DNA from: Bacteroidota bacterium
GTDB taxonomy: Bacteria > Bacteroidota > Bacteroidia > 2-12-FULL-35-15
Assembly (NCBI GenBank): GCA_023251835.1
Contig: JAHEXZ010000024.1
Coordinates: 1 to 62,314 of the forward strand
Reading direction: 5' to 3'
Length of the DNA stretch: 62,314 nt
Each line of letters starts with the position of its first letter. Position 1 is the first letter of the stretch. The notes under the pieces were generated by a model, which was not told the DNA's origin, ran no database searches, and saw only the letters and a list, made by a program, of their open reading frames with translations. Shown here piece by piece: positions 1 to 9,500 of this stretch. A program made the position numbers and the translations under genes.

Positions 1-636
1 AAAAACATCTTCTACCCCACTTGATGTGAGATTATATACTCCAACTCCAGGATCAAAATCAACAGTACCTGTATTAAAGTAACCTGTAGTGTAAACATTT
101 CCAAAATAGTCAACAATTATGGAGGTGCAACTAGCACCATCTATACTTTTAGCCCATACAAAATTTCCAGAGGAGTCAAGTTTTGAAATGAATCCACTAC
201 CGACTCCTGAAGTCAGATTAAAGATTGCTGTTCCTGGATCAAAATCTGCGGTTCCAGAAAAAACACCAGTAGTGTATACATTTCCCGAAGTGTCTAGCGC
301 AATGGATAAGCCAATATCGTAATTAGTTCCACCCATATTCTTTGCCCATACAAAATTTCCAGCAGGATCTAATTTTGAAATGAAAACATCTCGCTCCCCA
401 GCCGAACTTAAATTATAGACTCCCAAACCAGGATCAAAGTCAACTCCTCCAGTAAATACACCAACAGTATATACATTTCCCGAGGCATCAATAGTTATCG
501 AATTCCCTCGGTCCTCAGCAGCCCCCCCCATGCTTTTAGCCCATTGAAAATTTTGCGCAATCGTAATTACCGAAAGCCCAGTTATTGCAATAAAGGTTAA
601 GAATAAACTTTTCTTTTTGACTATATTCTTTTTCAT
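1..636 (-). CDS. Secreted SBBP-repeat beta-propeller protein, C-terminus beyond the window
   Basis: The frame is open from the ATG at 636 to the window edge (212 codons seen). Residues 1-28 are a signal peptide: a Lys-rich start, a hydrophobic core and an end at ITIAQ. Three tandem units of about 65 residues follow, starting at W32, W97 and W161. Each runs WAKxMGG, then a SGNVYTxGxFxG segment, then DFDPG, then FISKLDxxGNF. This is the SBBP (seven-bladed beta-propeller-like) pattern common in exported Bacteroidota proteins. Such proteins usually end in a T9SS sorting domain; that part is not visible here. The role is probably extracellular or cell-surface; no substrate can be named. It lies 8 bp downstream of a decayed secreted-protein gene on the same strand. 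Confidence 0.85.
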   Translation of the reverse strand, partial: MKKNIVKKKSLFLTFIAITGLSVITIAQNFQWAKSMGGAAEDRGNSITIDASGNVYTVGVFTGGVDFDPGLGVYNLSSAGERDVFISKLDPAGNFVWAKNMGGTNYDIGLSIALDTSGNVYTTGVFSGTADFDPGTAIFNLTSGVGSGFISKLDSSGNFVWAKSIDGASCTSIIVDYFGNVYTTGYFNTGTVDFDPGVGVYNLTSSGVEDVF

Positions 637-644
637 ACAATTTT

Positions 645-1241
645 TCAATACTTAACGGTTAATGTACCCGTTAATTTTTTCTTTTTAACCACTGACTCTA
701 TTACATAATAGTAATCTCCAACAGGTGCCAACAAGCCATTATATGAGCCATTCCAAGGTATGTATTTCCTTGTTGATGATCTACACATTGTCCAATTAAA
801 TTGAATAAGTTTACTTGTACATCCTCGAATTGGATTATTCCTAAAATTGCCCACACAATCTGGCTTACCATCACCATCTACATTACCTATTGAAATCATT
901 GTGAATTATTTCAACTTGAATTATCTATTTTCGTTGCAAAGAATATTGTTCCAATAATGCCTGCGTTTCGTAACACTGAAACTGTATTATCTAAATTATT
1001 CACAGCAGCCTGATCCGGCTTTCCATTCCCATCCAAATCGCCTATCGAAACACCACGCCAATAACTGGTTGAACTATTTCCTGTAAGGTGTTGTATTAAA
1101 GTTGTTTCCGGTTATGGTTACTATAGTTCCAATATAGCCTGATGTTGGCGTAAATGAGCTAATGATAGGTTGTGCCAACAGATTTGGTAAATATAAAATT
1201 GCAATGAAGACAAGGATATACTTTATTAAGATTCTGACCAT
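645..1241 (-). pseudogene. Decayed secreted TIG/FG-GAP repeat protein with T9SS type B sorting domain
   Basis: Three pieces of one protein family lie in order but in different frames. The first (1241 to 1074) has a signal peptide ending LLAQ, then an IPT/TIG-domain start (ISSFTPTSGYIGT, VTITGNNFNTT), and stops. The second, overlapping in another frame, reads VSIGDLDGNGKPDQAAVNN and SVLRNAG, an FG-GAP/VCBS blade, and stops near 910. The third (899 to 645) begins ISIGNVDGDGKPD, another blade, and jumps to WNGSYNGLLAPVGDYYYVI and KKLTGTLTVKY, which resemble the gliding-motility-associated (type B) sorting domain. Intact relatives are several hundred residues long, so large internal stretches are missing as well as two frame changes. 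I read it as a dead gene. The last piece has its own ATG at 899 and could in principle still be translated. Confidence 0.8.
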
Positions 1242-1588
1242 CCTTAGTTATTTCGTTGTTAATGTAATTTATTCATTAGTGTTTGGCTTGGTAAATATAC
1301 GAATCTATAAATTAGACCTATAAATTAGAATCCATTAAATCGCATTCTTTGATGGTAATAACAACACAAAAGTGAGATAAAAAACTTGGTAAGCGGACCA
1401 TTCGATATTTAGTTTCTATATTTCCAACAAGCCCCCTTTTAGGCTCTGAAGGCGTAAATTTAGAATGTCTTTTGCTTTTTGAATAAAAAAACATTAACTT
1501 TGGTATGAACTTTTCATTGTTCATAAAAAGCGCGTATTATTGCACCCCTTTTTAGATTTAAAGGTATTATTGTATAAACATCCCTCAA
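1242..1588. other. Gene-free intergenic stretch
   Basis: This 347 bp lies between the start of the decayed secreted gene and the small gene at 1589. It is AT-rich and contains a short direct repeat, CTATAAATTAGA, around 1303-1325. A 68-codon frame on the minus strand (1318-1524) has no recognisable motif and no good translation start, so I do not call it. No tRNA or clear terminator is visible. Promoters for the two flanking transcripts must lie here, but I cannot place them confidently. Confidence 0.5.
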
Positions 1589-1768
1589 ATGGAAAAACTA
1601 CACGTAACACAAATCCTGGTAAAAAATGCCAAACTAACTGCTGTAAAGCTAAATGAAACCAGTATAACCGTTACTAAATTAATTGATGAAACTAAACAAA
1701 AGCAAGCCGAGGTTCTCAAACTTAAAGAAGTTGACCAGGAAAGGCTTAGAATGGTAGTTCAATTATAA
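1589..1768 (+). CDS. Small unknown protein (59 aa), probably helical
   Basis: The ATG at 1589 opens 59 codons ending TAA at 1768. The product begins MEKLHVTQILV and is rich in Lys, Thr, Val and Leu. Its second half (KLIDETKQKQAEVLKLKEV) has heptad-like spacing of Leu/Val and may form a helix or short coiled coil. There is no signal peptide or membrane segment. It sits 13 bp upstream of the next small gene on the same strand, so the two may be co-transcribed. I do not recognise the family; coding status rests on the clean frame and the neighbour. Confidence 0.45.
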   Translation: MEKLHVTQILVKNAKLTAVKLNETSITVTKLIDETKQKQAEVLKLKEVDQERLRMVVQL

Positions 1769-1781
1769 AAAGGTTTCAGGA

Positions 1782-2051
1782 GTGAAAGTATTACAATATT
1801 CAAATAATAGCCTTGCTTCTGCATTAGAAAATCAGTACACTTCTGCGGAAGTTATTTCCTCGAAAAATCATTTCATATACCTAACTAATTATCTTAGCAG
1901 TTCTGATATGGCTACTAAGACTATAGTCATTGAAGAAGATTATATTAGCAAAGATTTTAAAACGGAATTAAAACAGCATCTTATACTTAATCAAAACATA
2001 CATAAGAGTTTATTTCAACATATCGCCAACACAAAATATTATCAGTTTTAA
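1782..2051 (+). CDS. Small unknown protein (89 aa)
   Basis: The frame starts at a GTG (1782) preceded by AGGTTTCAGGA, a plausible ribosome-binding stretch, and ends TAA at 2051. The product starts with KVLQYSNNSLASAL and includes an acidic middle (TIVIEEDYISKDF) and a His-rich end. It has no signal peptide and no membrane helix. It follows the 59-aa gene by 13 bp and is convergent with the pseudouridine synthase gene (47 bp apart). No family is recognised. It could be a lineage-specific small cytoplasmic protein. Confidence 0.5.
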   Translation: MKVLQYSNNSLASALENQYTSAEVISSKNHFIYLTNYLSSSDMATKTIVIEEDYISKDFKTELKQHLILNQNIHKSLFQHIANTKYYQF

Positions 2052-2098
2052 ATTGATAAACTTTAGCAATAGATTTCCGTTCACAATAGGGCAGCATT

Positions 2099-2683
2099 TC
2101 AAATAGAAATATGTAACTTTTTGTATACGGCATCGCGTTTTAGTTCCCTCACTTCACCGGGTTGCATTTTTTCCAGCCGTATATCTTCAATTGCAATACG
2201 AATCAAACGTAAACAGGGGAATCCCACTCCTGCCGTCATTTTGCGTACCTGATGGTATTTCCCCTCTGTTAGAACAAGCTCAATCCATGAAGTTGGAAGG
2301 CGCTCACTAATGGGGTGGCCTCTTGGCGGCAGATTTTCAGGCTTTTTTATCAATTTGACTTTACATGGCTTTGTTGTATAGGGTCCGTCATCCAAAGCAA
2401 TGGTTATACCTGATTCAATTTGTTCCAATGCTTCAGGGGTAATAATTCCCTGTAGCTGAACCTGGTAAATGCGGTTGTGTTCAAATTCGGGTTTTAACAG
2501 TTTATAGTTTAAATTTTTGTCGTTGGTTAGAATTAACAGCCCTTCACTGTTTTCGTCTAATCTTCCAACAGGGTAAACATCCTTGGGAAATTTAAAATCC
2601 AACAAATCAAGACACTTCTTTTTGTGAGAAGAAGTGAATTGAGAAATCATTTTATAGGGTTTATAGATGATGTAATAATTCAA
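2099..2683 (-). CDS. RluE-like rRNA pseudouridine synthase
   Basis: The protein (194 aa) isomerises uridine to pseudouridine in rRNA. It belongs to the RsuA/RluB/E/F family and, like RluE (23S rRNA U2457), has no N-terminal S4 RNA-binding domain: the catalytic domain starts at residue 1 with YYIIYKPYKM. The catalytic motif YPVGRLDENSEGLL is at 37-50 with the nucleophile Asp at 43. The family's C-terminal motif GKYHQVRKMTAGVG is near 146-159. Length and order match RluE. The exact target uridine cannot be deduced. It is the downstream neighbour of lipB on the same strand, with a CACAGATT repeat between them. Confidence 0.9.
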   Translation of the reverse strand: MNYYIIYKPYKMISQFTSSHKKKCLDLLDFKFPKDVYPVGRLDENSEGLLILTNDKNLNYKLLKPEFEHNRIYQVQLQGIITPEALEQIESGITIALDDGPYTTKPCKVKLIKKPENLPPRGHPISERLPTSWIELVLTEGKYHQVRKMTAGVGFPCLRLIRIAIEDIRLEKMQPGEVRELKRDAVYKKLHISI

Positions 2684-2705
2684 GGTATAGAGAAACTATT
2701 TTTTT

Positions 2706-2764
2706 GCCACAGATTACACAGATTATCACAGATTGTATTTTTTAATCTGTGAATCTGTGGCCAC
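2706..2764. repeat. CACAGATT dispersed repeat with inverted ends
   Basis: The left end reads GCCACAGATTACACAGATTA and the right end is its inverted form, AATCTGTGAATCTGTGGCC. CACAGATT or a close form occurs three times in the left half. This is a known type of intergenic repeat in many bacteria. Here it covers the last codons of lipB, so residues of about 256-267 of LipB and its stop codon are repeat-derived. Confidence 0.8.
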
Positions 2765-3529
2765 AAATTCACACTCAAACAAATCAGCAAAATGCTTTTT
2801 TAGTTTTTGTTTTACTTCTTCTTCATTTACATGGTATCCAAGCTCTTTATCCATAGAAGTAACAGCCTTATCAACAATACCACAAGGGACTATATTTCCA
2901 AAATAATCCAGATTGACATTTACATTTAAAGCAAAACCATGCATAGTAACCCATCGGCTGGCACGCACCCCCATAGCACAAATTTTACGGGTATTCAAAG
3001 GATTTTCAGCTTCCAGCCATACCCCGGTTTCACCCTTGCTTCTGCCTGCAGAAATACCATATTCAGCTAATGTTCGGATAACCATTTCTTCAAGATAACG
3101 CAGGTATTTATGAATATCAGTAAAAAAATTATCTAAATCAAGAATCGGGTAGCCAACAATTTGTCCCGGTCCATGATAGGTAATATCCCCCCCCCTGTTA
3201 ATCTTATAATAAGATGCGCTCTTTTCATTTAACTGTTGCTCATTGATTAGCAGGTGCTCTTTATTGCCACTGTTTCCGAGTGTATATACATGGGGATGCT
3301 GGCAGAAAAGAAGGTAGTTCGGAGTTGCGAGTCGGGAATCGGGGGTTAAGAGTTGGGAGTTGGAAGCAGGGAATTCGGGGTTGGTAGAATTTGGTTTATC
3401 ATCATTAAAAAATTTTCGATTATTCATTTTAATTCCTACTACTTCATTAAACAGTTTTTCCTGGTAATCCCATGCCTGTTTATAATCAATCAATCCTAAA
3501 TCAATAAAAATAACCTGTTGCATTTTCAA
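2726..3529 (-). CDS. lipB: Octanoyltransferase LipB with repeat-derived insertion and tail
   Basis: LipB moves octanoyl groups from acyl carrier protein to lipoyl domains, the first step of lipoate assembly in the cytoplasm. The family core is clear: HPHVYTLG near 78-85, RGGDITYHGPGQ at 112-123, the Lys of KICAMGVRASRW at 182, and the catalytic Cys of PCGIVDKAVTSM at 216. The protein is 267 aa, longer than the roughly 210-245 usual. The excess is explained by residues of about 48-73, a low-complexity Pro/Ser/Thr/Asn run encoded by a TTGGGAGT-type minisatellite, and by residues of about 256-267, encoded by the CACAGATT repeat. Both lie outside the catalytic motifs, so activity is probably kept. 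Confidence 0.93.
   Translation of the reverse strand: MKMQQVIFIDLGLIDYKQAWDYQEKLFNEVVGIKMNNRKFFNDDKPNSTNPEFPASNSQLLTPDSRLATPNYLLFCQHPHVYTLGNSGNKEHLLINEQQLNEKSASYYKINRGGDITYHGPGQIVGYPILDLDNFFTDIHKYLRYLEEMVIRTLAEYGISAGRSKGETGVWLEAENPLNTRKICAMGVRASRWVTMHGFALNVNVNLDYFGNIVPCGIVDKAVTSMDKELGYHVNEEEVKQKLKKHFADLFECEFVATDSQIKKYNL
3313..3388. repeat. GAGTTGGGAGTTGG-type minisatellite inside lipB
   Basis: The plus strand shows degenerate 7-8 base units such as GGAGTTGCGAGTCGGGAATC and AGAGTTGGGAGTTGG. The reverse strand reads as YAACTCC repeats, a class normally found between genes in Bacteroidota. Here it is in frame within lipB and encodes residues of about 48-73. Confidence 0.75.
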
Positions 3530-3642
3530 AAATTGTCTCTTGCCTCATCTCTTTCATATATAAAAGTACGTAAAAGGAATATGGAGTGGGGTATATAAAA
3601 AATAAATAGTTAAAATATTAATTGCGTCCTCAATTTCCACCC

Positions 3643-3676
3643 CTCCCCCCTTTGGAGATGGGCTGGGGAGAGACCT
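3643..3676. repeat. GC-rich CCCCTCC/GGGGAGAGG dispersed repeat
   Basis: A CCCCTCCCCCC block is followed by TTTGGAGATGGGCTGGGGAGAGA, directly abutting the stop codon of the isomerase gene. The halves are partly complementary (CTCCCC with GGGGAG), so it can fold. Relatives of this element occur near 34513, 34635 and 55330, always at gene ends or starts. Confidence 0.6.
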
Positions 3677-4660
3677 TTATATTTTTGAAAGCTCAGATTT
3701 CAAATGATTAATGACATTTATTTCCATTAAATCAACCCCACGCATCTCACCAAGCAGAACAGAAATCCAGTCGCCTAAGTGAATAAAATAAATTGCTTTT
3801 TCAATAGAAGTGTTTCCCTTTGAATAAATCTCTGTAATATGCGATGTATACTTTTTTATAACTTCTTTGTTTATTTCTATTCTTGCCATGTTTCTTGAAT
3901 ACTCCTGTTTATCAATAAAAATTAAAACAGACAGCTTATCATTTTTCTCTGTCCAGCCTACCAGCTCATTATGATTCATTTCAGGAATAATTTGGTGCCA
4001 GCATAACATTTTTGCATTTTCATTCAATTGCTGCCGAAACCGAATAGCAACCCCTTCATAATAAGTAGTAGCATAAATTACAGGCGTTTTACCCTTTAGC
4101 TTTTCGGCAATGCTGTTTGCTTCAGCAATTATATTCGACTCTTCATCATCAATAAGCTTTATAGCATTTTCAAGCTCTTTTTTATATCTGTCATCAATGA
4201 CTTTGAAAAACCCTAAAATAAAAAACAACTGTGTTAATGAATATCCCAGACAGGCACGGGGAGGCATACCGCCAGGTACAAGTATATGGTCATATTTTTT
4301 TTCTTTGGAAATTTCCAGCAACTTACCTCCGGAGGTTATACTTGCAATTTTTGCATTTTTTGCAGCAGCTAATTCCAAACAATTTAGTGTTTCTTCCGTA
4401 TTTCCGGAATAGGATGAAACAATTACGAGCGTATTTTCATTTACATATGCCGGAATAAAATAACCTTTTGTTATGTTTATTGGCACTTTTGAGTATCCGG
4501 CCACAAGTTCGCTCACAATGGTTCCACCAATGCCGGAACCACCAAGTCCACATATCAATACATTAGAAATGGGAGTTCCCACATTGCTTAATTTAGCATT
4601 GACTCCAATAGTAATTGCATCAGACAATTGTTTTGAAAAATTTGCTACTAACGTTTTCAT
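3677..4660 (-). CDS. Bifunctional phosphoglucose/phosphomannose isomerase (SIS family)
   Basis: The enzyme (327 aa) should interconvert glucose-6-P or mannose-6-P with fructose-6-P in the cytoplasm. It is the small archaeal/bacterial type made of two SIS domains rather than the classical long Pgi. The first SIS loop GLGGSGIGG is at 38-46 and the phosphate-binding SSYSGNTEET is at 82-91. The conserved PEMNHNELVGW, which carries catalytic Glu and His in this family, lies in the C-terminal half. It diverges from lysS, and both promoters lie in the 246 bp between them. The assignment to the bifunctional family is firm; which sugar is preferred is not known. Confidence 0.88.
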   Translation of the reverse strand: MKTLVANFSKQLSDAITIGVNAKLSNVGTPISNVLICGLGGSGIGGTIVSELVAGYSKVPINITKGYFIPAYVNENTLVIVSSYSGNTEETLNCLELAAAKNAKIASITSGGKLLEISKEKKYDHILVPGGMPPRACLGYSLTQLFFILGFFKVIDDRYKKELENAIKLIDDEESNIIAEANSIAEKLKGKTPVIYATTYYEGVAIRFRQQLNENAKMLCWHQIIPEMNHNELVGWTEKNDKLSVLIFIDKQEYSRNMARIEINKEVIKKYTSHITEIYSKGNTSIEKAIYFIHLGDWISVLLGEMRGVDLMEINVINHLKSELSKI

Positions 4661-4691
4661 TCCTGTTTTTTATAAAAAAGTTTTATATTGT

Positions 4692-4699
4692 CAAAAATA
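4692..4699 (-). promoter_or_regulatory. Putative -7 element (TATTTTTG) for the isomerase gene
   Basis: On the minus strand TATTTTTG fits the Bacteroidota -7 consensus TAnnTTTG and lies 31 bp upstream of the start codon at 4660. No convincing TTTG at -33 is seen at the usual spacing, so the call rests on one element. Confidence 0.45.
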
Positions 4700-4876
4700 G
4701 TATTTTTATTAACTCGTGTTACACTAATTTATTTTAGCGATTAATCTTTTACCTGCCAACAAAAGGCCTTTCCCAAAAAGAATGGTTTCAGATTTTATAT
4801 AATATTACTAAAAAAATTTCTGCTATATCGGGTTATTGATGCGTAATGGTAATTAGTATAAATATCTTATTACCGT

Positions 4877-4884
4877 TATATTTG
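4877..4884 (+). promoter_or_regulatory. Putative -7 element (TATATTTG) for lysS
   Basis: TATATTTG matches TAnnTTTG and is 22 bp before the lysS ATG at 4907, giving a short leader with the A-rich AACGAAAGAAC before the start. A matching -33 TTTG is not evident. Confidence 0.5.
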
Positions 4885-4906
4885 CAAAAAATAACGAAAG
4901 AACAAC

Positions 4907-6487
4907 ATGAGTACTGAATTGAACGAACAGGAAATCTTAAGGCGTAATAAGCTGGAAGAAATTACTAAAAGTGGCATTGATGCTTATCCTGCTGCATTAT
5001 TTGAAGTAAATGCAACGGCAAAGAGCATATTAGAAAGTTTTACCCCGGAAAAGGCTGAAGAGTTTAAAAATATTAGCATTGCAGGCCGTATGATGGGTAT
5101 ACGTGATATGGGCAAAGCTTGTTTTGTGAACCTTCAGGATTCCACCGGCCGTATCCAACTATACATACGCAGAGATGATATTTGCCCGGGTGAAGACAAA
5201 AACACATTTGATCTGTTGTTTAAAAAGAACACCGATATTGGTGATATTATTGGTGTTACAGGCTATGTTTTTATTACTAAAGTTGGTGAAACCTCTATTC
5301 ATGTAACTTCATATAAAATGTTGAGTAAATCATTACGTCCTTTACCTATTGTAAAACGTGATGAACAGGGAAATGCTTATGATGAAGTAACGGATCCTGA
5401 GTTCCGCTACCGCCAGCGCTATGTTGATTTGATTATTAATCCACATGTTAAAGAAACATTTATAAAGCGTACTAAATTAGTAAATACCATTCGTGAGTTT
5501 TTGAATGCACAAGGTGCTCTTGAAGTAGACACACCAGTATTACAAGCTATCCCGGGAGGAGCGGCTGCACGGCCTTTCCTTACTCATCATAACACGCTGG
5601 ATATTCCAATGTATTTAAGAATTGCGAATGAATTATATCTAAAACGATTGATTGTGGGGGGATTTGACTGGGTATATGAATTTAGCCGCAACTTCAGAAA
5701 TGAAGGTATGGACAGGACACATAACCCTGAATTTACGGTATTGGAATGGTATACAGCTTATAAAGATTATAACTGGATGATGGACATTACCGAAAAGTTA
5801 TTTGAAAAAATAGCCATTGAATTACATGGTACAACAAAGGTAAAAGTCGGAGATAATGAAATTGATTTTAAAGCACCTTTTAAACGAATTACCATATTTG
5901 ATGCCATTAATGAAGCATTTAAAAGAAGCGGAAAGCCATATGTTATTAACAGTGATATGGGTGAGGAAGAATTAAGGAAAGTTTGTTTAGAGTTGTATAA
6001 AGATGTTGATCCCAATATTGGGAAAGGTAAATTAGTAGATTTACTCTTCGGCAATGAAGCAGAACCTTATTTTATACAACCTACCTTTATCATTGATTAT
6101 CCAATTGAAATGAGTCCGCTTACCAAAAAACACCGCAGCAAACCAGGGTTGGTAGAACGTTTTGAATTGATGGTGAATGGTAAAGAACTTGCAAATGCTT
6201 ATTCAGAATTAAATGATCCTATTGATCAGCGTGAGCGTTTTGAGGAGCAGGCCAGGCTGATGGAACGTGGTGATGATGAAGCCATGTTTATTGACCAGGA
6301 TTTTTTACGAGCATTAGAATATGGCATGCCCCCTACAGCAGGCATTGGTATTGGAATTGACAGGCTGGCCATGATTATGACTGATTCCCATTCTATACAG
6401 GATGTGCTATTCTTCCCTCAAATGAGGCCGGAAGTAAAAATAAATACCGAGGAAGCCGAACTTACTGACTCCTCCTCCAAAAAATAA
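4907..6487 (+). CDS. lysS: Lysine--tRNA ligase, class II
   Basis: LysS charges tRNA-Lys with lysine in the cytoplasm. The protein (526 aa) has an N-terminal OB-fold anticodon-binding domain (about 56-145, with ISIAGRMMGIRDMGK) and a class II catalytic domain. Motif 2 includes FRNEGMDRTHNPEFTVLEWY (263-282). Motif 3 reads GIGIGIDRLAMIM near the C-terminus. HRSKPGLVERFELM and GKELANAYSELNDP are typical of bacterial LysS. The length is normal. It heads a run of same-strand genes with very short gaps reaching to gpsA. Confidence 0.98.
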   Translation: MSTELNEQEILRRNKLEEITKSGIDAYPAALFEVNATAKSILESFTPEKAEEFKNISIAGRMMGIRDMGKACFVNLQDSTGRIQLYIRRDDICPGEDKNTFDLLFKKNTDIGDIIGVTGYVFITKVGETSIHVTSYKMLSKSLRPLPIVKRDEQGNAYDEVTDPEFRYRQRYVDLIINPHVKETFIKRTKLVNTIREFLNAQGALEVDTPVLQAIPGGAAARPFLTHHNTLDIPMYLRIANELYLKRLIVGGFDWVYEFSRNFRNEGMDRTHNPEFTVLEWYTAYKDYNWMMDITEKLFEKIAIELHGTTKVKVGDNEIDFKAPFKRITIFDAINEAFKRSGKPYVINSDMGEEELRKVCLELYKDVDPNIGKGKLVDLLFGNEAEPYFIQPTFIIDYPIEMSPLTKKHRSKPGLVERFELMVNGKELANAYSELNDPIDQRERFEEQARLMERGDDEAMFIDQDFLRALEYGMPPTAGIGIGIDRLAMIMTDSHSIQDVLFFPQMRPEVKINTEEAELTDSSSKK

Positions 6488-6511
6488 TTTGTAGCATAAA
6501 GTACTCCATTA

Positions 6512-9500
6512 ATGAAACGTTATAATGATTTACTTCAGTTTATTAGTAAAAATTATAACGGCTTCGTTTTTATAGCTCTTTTTTATTCGCTATGGCTTGT
6601 ATTTAAGTATATATCCACCTACGACCCTGAGCTTCATTCTTTTTCAGGAAGGATGATTGGACAAGCTACATTACAAGGCTACGACATTCAGCAAAGAATA
6701 GCGGTTTTTTATAAATCGGGGCTATTGCTCTTTTCAGGACTAATACTCTTTTCTATAGCCGCATGGCGAATAGATGTTTTCCTGGGTAATTTTCTAAAAT
6801 CTACTGAAATACAAATTATCAATTACAGTTCACTGACAGGAATTATTTTATATTTCTTTTTATTCTGGCATTCGCCTGTAAAGGGTTCGCTGGAGCTCAT
6901 ATACACCATACACAAAATTGTATTTGTTACTTTTCTTTTAAAGAAAACTATATTTAGGAGCATAAACAACGCATCATCTATTACTACTCCGTTCTATGCA
7001 ATTGCCTTTGTCTGTGGATTTTCTTTGCTTTTCCTGCTGAACGAAATTGCTGTTTTATTTAATCTCTTTCCGAAGGCCAACCTGCATTATACGCTTTTTG
7101 TAAGTGTACTCGTGCTTTTTATTTTTACCGTATTGAAATTGAAACAAAAAAACAAATCCGAATCTGTATATGAAATTGACAGGATAGCTTATATACTTCT
7201 CCCGATAGCCTTCCTTCCTATGCTATCAGTTATAAAGGATGAGCTTTACATGATTCTGAATGGTCATAAGATTTATTATTTCAGTCCACGCAAACTTTAT
7301 CTGGCCGGCTTATGTTTTTTATTCTCCATAGTTGCTTGGCGTTACAGGGCATTTAATAAAAACAGAGACGTAAAAAGCGCAGTGCGGCTTGTTGGCCAAC
7401 GTTACTTTCCTTTACTGATTTCTGGCCTGATTCTGTTTGCATTCTATGCTCCAACCATTGAGGCATCAACAGAAATGTTTGAATCAGGAAACTATATATT
7501 GCCATTGATGGAGTTTAAGAAATTTGGCGTGCTCCCCATTGTTGAGAAATTCAACGCTCATCTATTGTCTGAACTTTTTTTTGGGGCAATTTACGCCATT
7601 TTAAATGGGTTAAAGGGGCATGAAGTATTTATATACAACTTTTTCTTTACCCTATTATGGGCTTTATTGGCTTATTGGTTCCTTTATAAATTCCTGCATA
7701 ATCCATACAAAGCACTATTCATAATTTTATTGTTTCCCATAGCTGAGTCTTTGTTATCAGAATACCATATAACTGCATTGCTTGCAATTTTTGTACTGCA
7801 TAAAAACATAGAACAAAAATCCTCTTTTAAAAATTATATCTTGCTTCTTTTATGTATTACATTTTTAATTTTATGGCGTATAGATATAGGTTATCCTGCT
7901 ATACTGGCAACCGCAGGAACATTGTTTATTTATTGGGCTAACCAAAAAAAGTTTGTTTTTAATGCCGCCTTACTTATTAAGGCAATATTTGTATATGCTG
8001 CCCTCACAGTATTTATAGTTCTTTCATTGGCTTTGTACCGGCACTTAAACATTTTCACAAGTATTTACAGCACGCTCAATTATTTGTCTTCTGCTCAATC
8101 CTATGGTTATATCAGCCTGGGAGATATTTCTTTGCCTTCAATTGCCATGCAGTATTTTGTTTTTCCTCTGGTTCTTATGCTTGTTTTCTGTGTTTTTTTA
8201 GTTGTATTCAAAAGGAGCACTACTTCCCGCTCACAACGATTTATTTACACCTCACTGATCTTTTTATCGCTTTATTATTTTATTAATTTTCAGAGAGGGA
8301 TTGTTGCACATACGCTGACAGGTGGACCGGATATATGGCTTTCTCCGTTTTTATTCTTTATTTTAGCTGCCAGTATATATCTGTTCCTGTACAAGAAACA
8401 AGCGGCAACTAAATTTATTCTGTTTATAATACTTGCCTGCCTGCTTGTGCTAAATTATAAATATCCAACAACAAATGCACAGGAAAATGTGTATTCAAAA
8501 ATCATCAGCAAAGTTGAGCAATTTCCTCGCATAGATCCCCATGAAAATATTACCAGGTGTGTAAATGACATGCAATACGAAAACAGTAAGTTCGGAAGCT
8601 TTAAAAAGTTAATTACCGAACACCTCACTGAGAAGCAAACCTTTATCGATTTTTCAAATACCCCAATGCTGTATTATTTAACCGAAAAAATTTCCCCTTC
8701 TCACTTTTATCAGAACCCATTAACGCTGCATAATGATTATTTGCAGGATACCTTTATTGCAGGTTTAAAAACTTATGATGCACCATTGCTTGTGTTTTCT
8801 CACTTTCCTGAAACCTGGTGGGACAATGCAATAGGTGTCCCCAATACAATAAGGCATTACAGAATGGCAGAGTATTTCTATATGAATTACGAACCATTTG
8901 CAATGATTGACAGCCTGTGTATATGGAAAAGAAAAAATTTCAAGCTTACTAACAATAAGCGTATTGTATATACCTATACACTACCAAAAGATTCACTATC
9001 TTCCGGCACCATAATTTCAGGAACTATTGCTAATTCTGAAAACAAGAATTATGTATTTGAATTAAACTCCGGAAAGCATATCAAATCAAATGAAGCAGCA
9101 CCACTTATAATGATTCATCCGGATAGTGAAACAAAAAAAGTAAGCTCCTTTTTCAATGAAGTAAACCACAATATATATTATATATTGAACTCCGCAACAA
9201 AAGAGTTCTCTTTCCGGGTAGAAAATACAGCAAAAAAAATACAGTCTCTTCAGGTTAGCGAAGTCGAATATTTGCCTGAATTTTATTCGTCTCAACCTAA
9301 AAATAACGACATTAAAGAGCTTCCCTACATTTGGGGCACTTATGACAAAACTGTTCACCATGCCCCCGCGCTTACTGAATTGTTGCATGCCCCTGAGATA
9401 GTGCAAGACAACTATTCACATTATTTCTTTTTTCCAACAGGAATTGACAAAACATCAGGAAACACCGTGCTTATCTCACTCCGGTGCAACAATGAACAGC

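Noticed and set aside
119-322. Plus-strand frame opposite the SBBP gene
   Set aside because: It is the antisense of clear repeat-coding sequence.
1318-1524. 68-codon minus-strand frame
   Set aside because: No recognisable motif, no good ribosome-binding region, and odd composition; treated as chance frame in intergenic DNA.
9086-9406. 106-codon minus-strand frame
   Set aside because: It lies antisense inside the large membrane protein gene and has no family resemblance.
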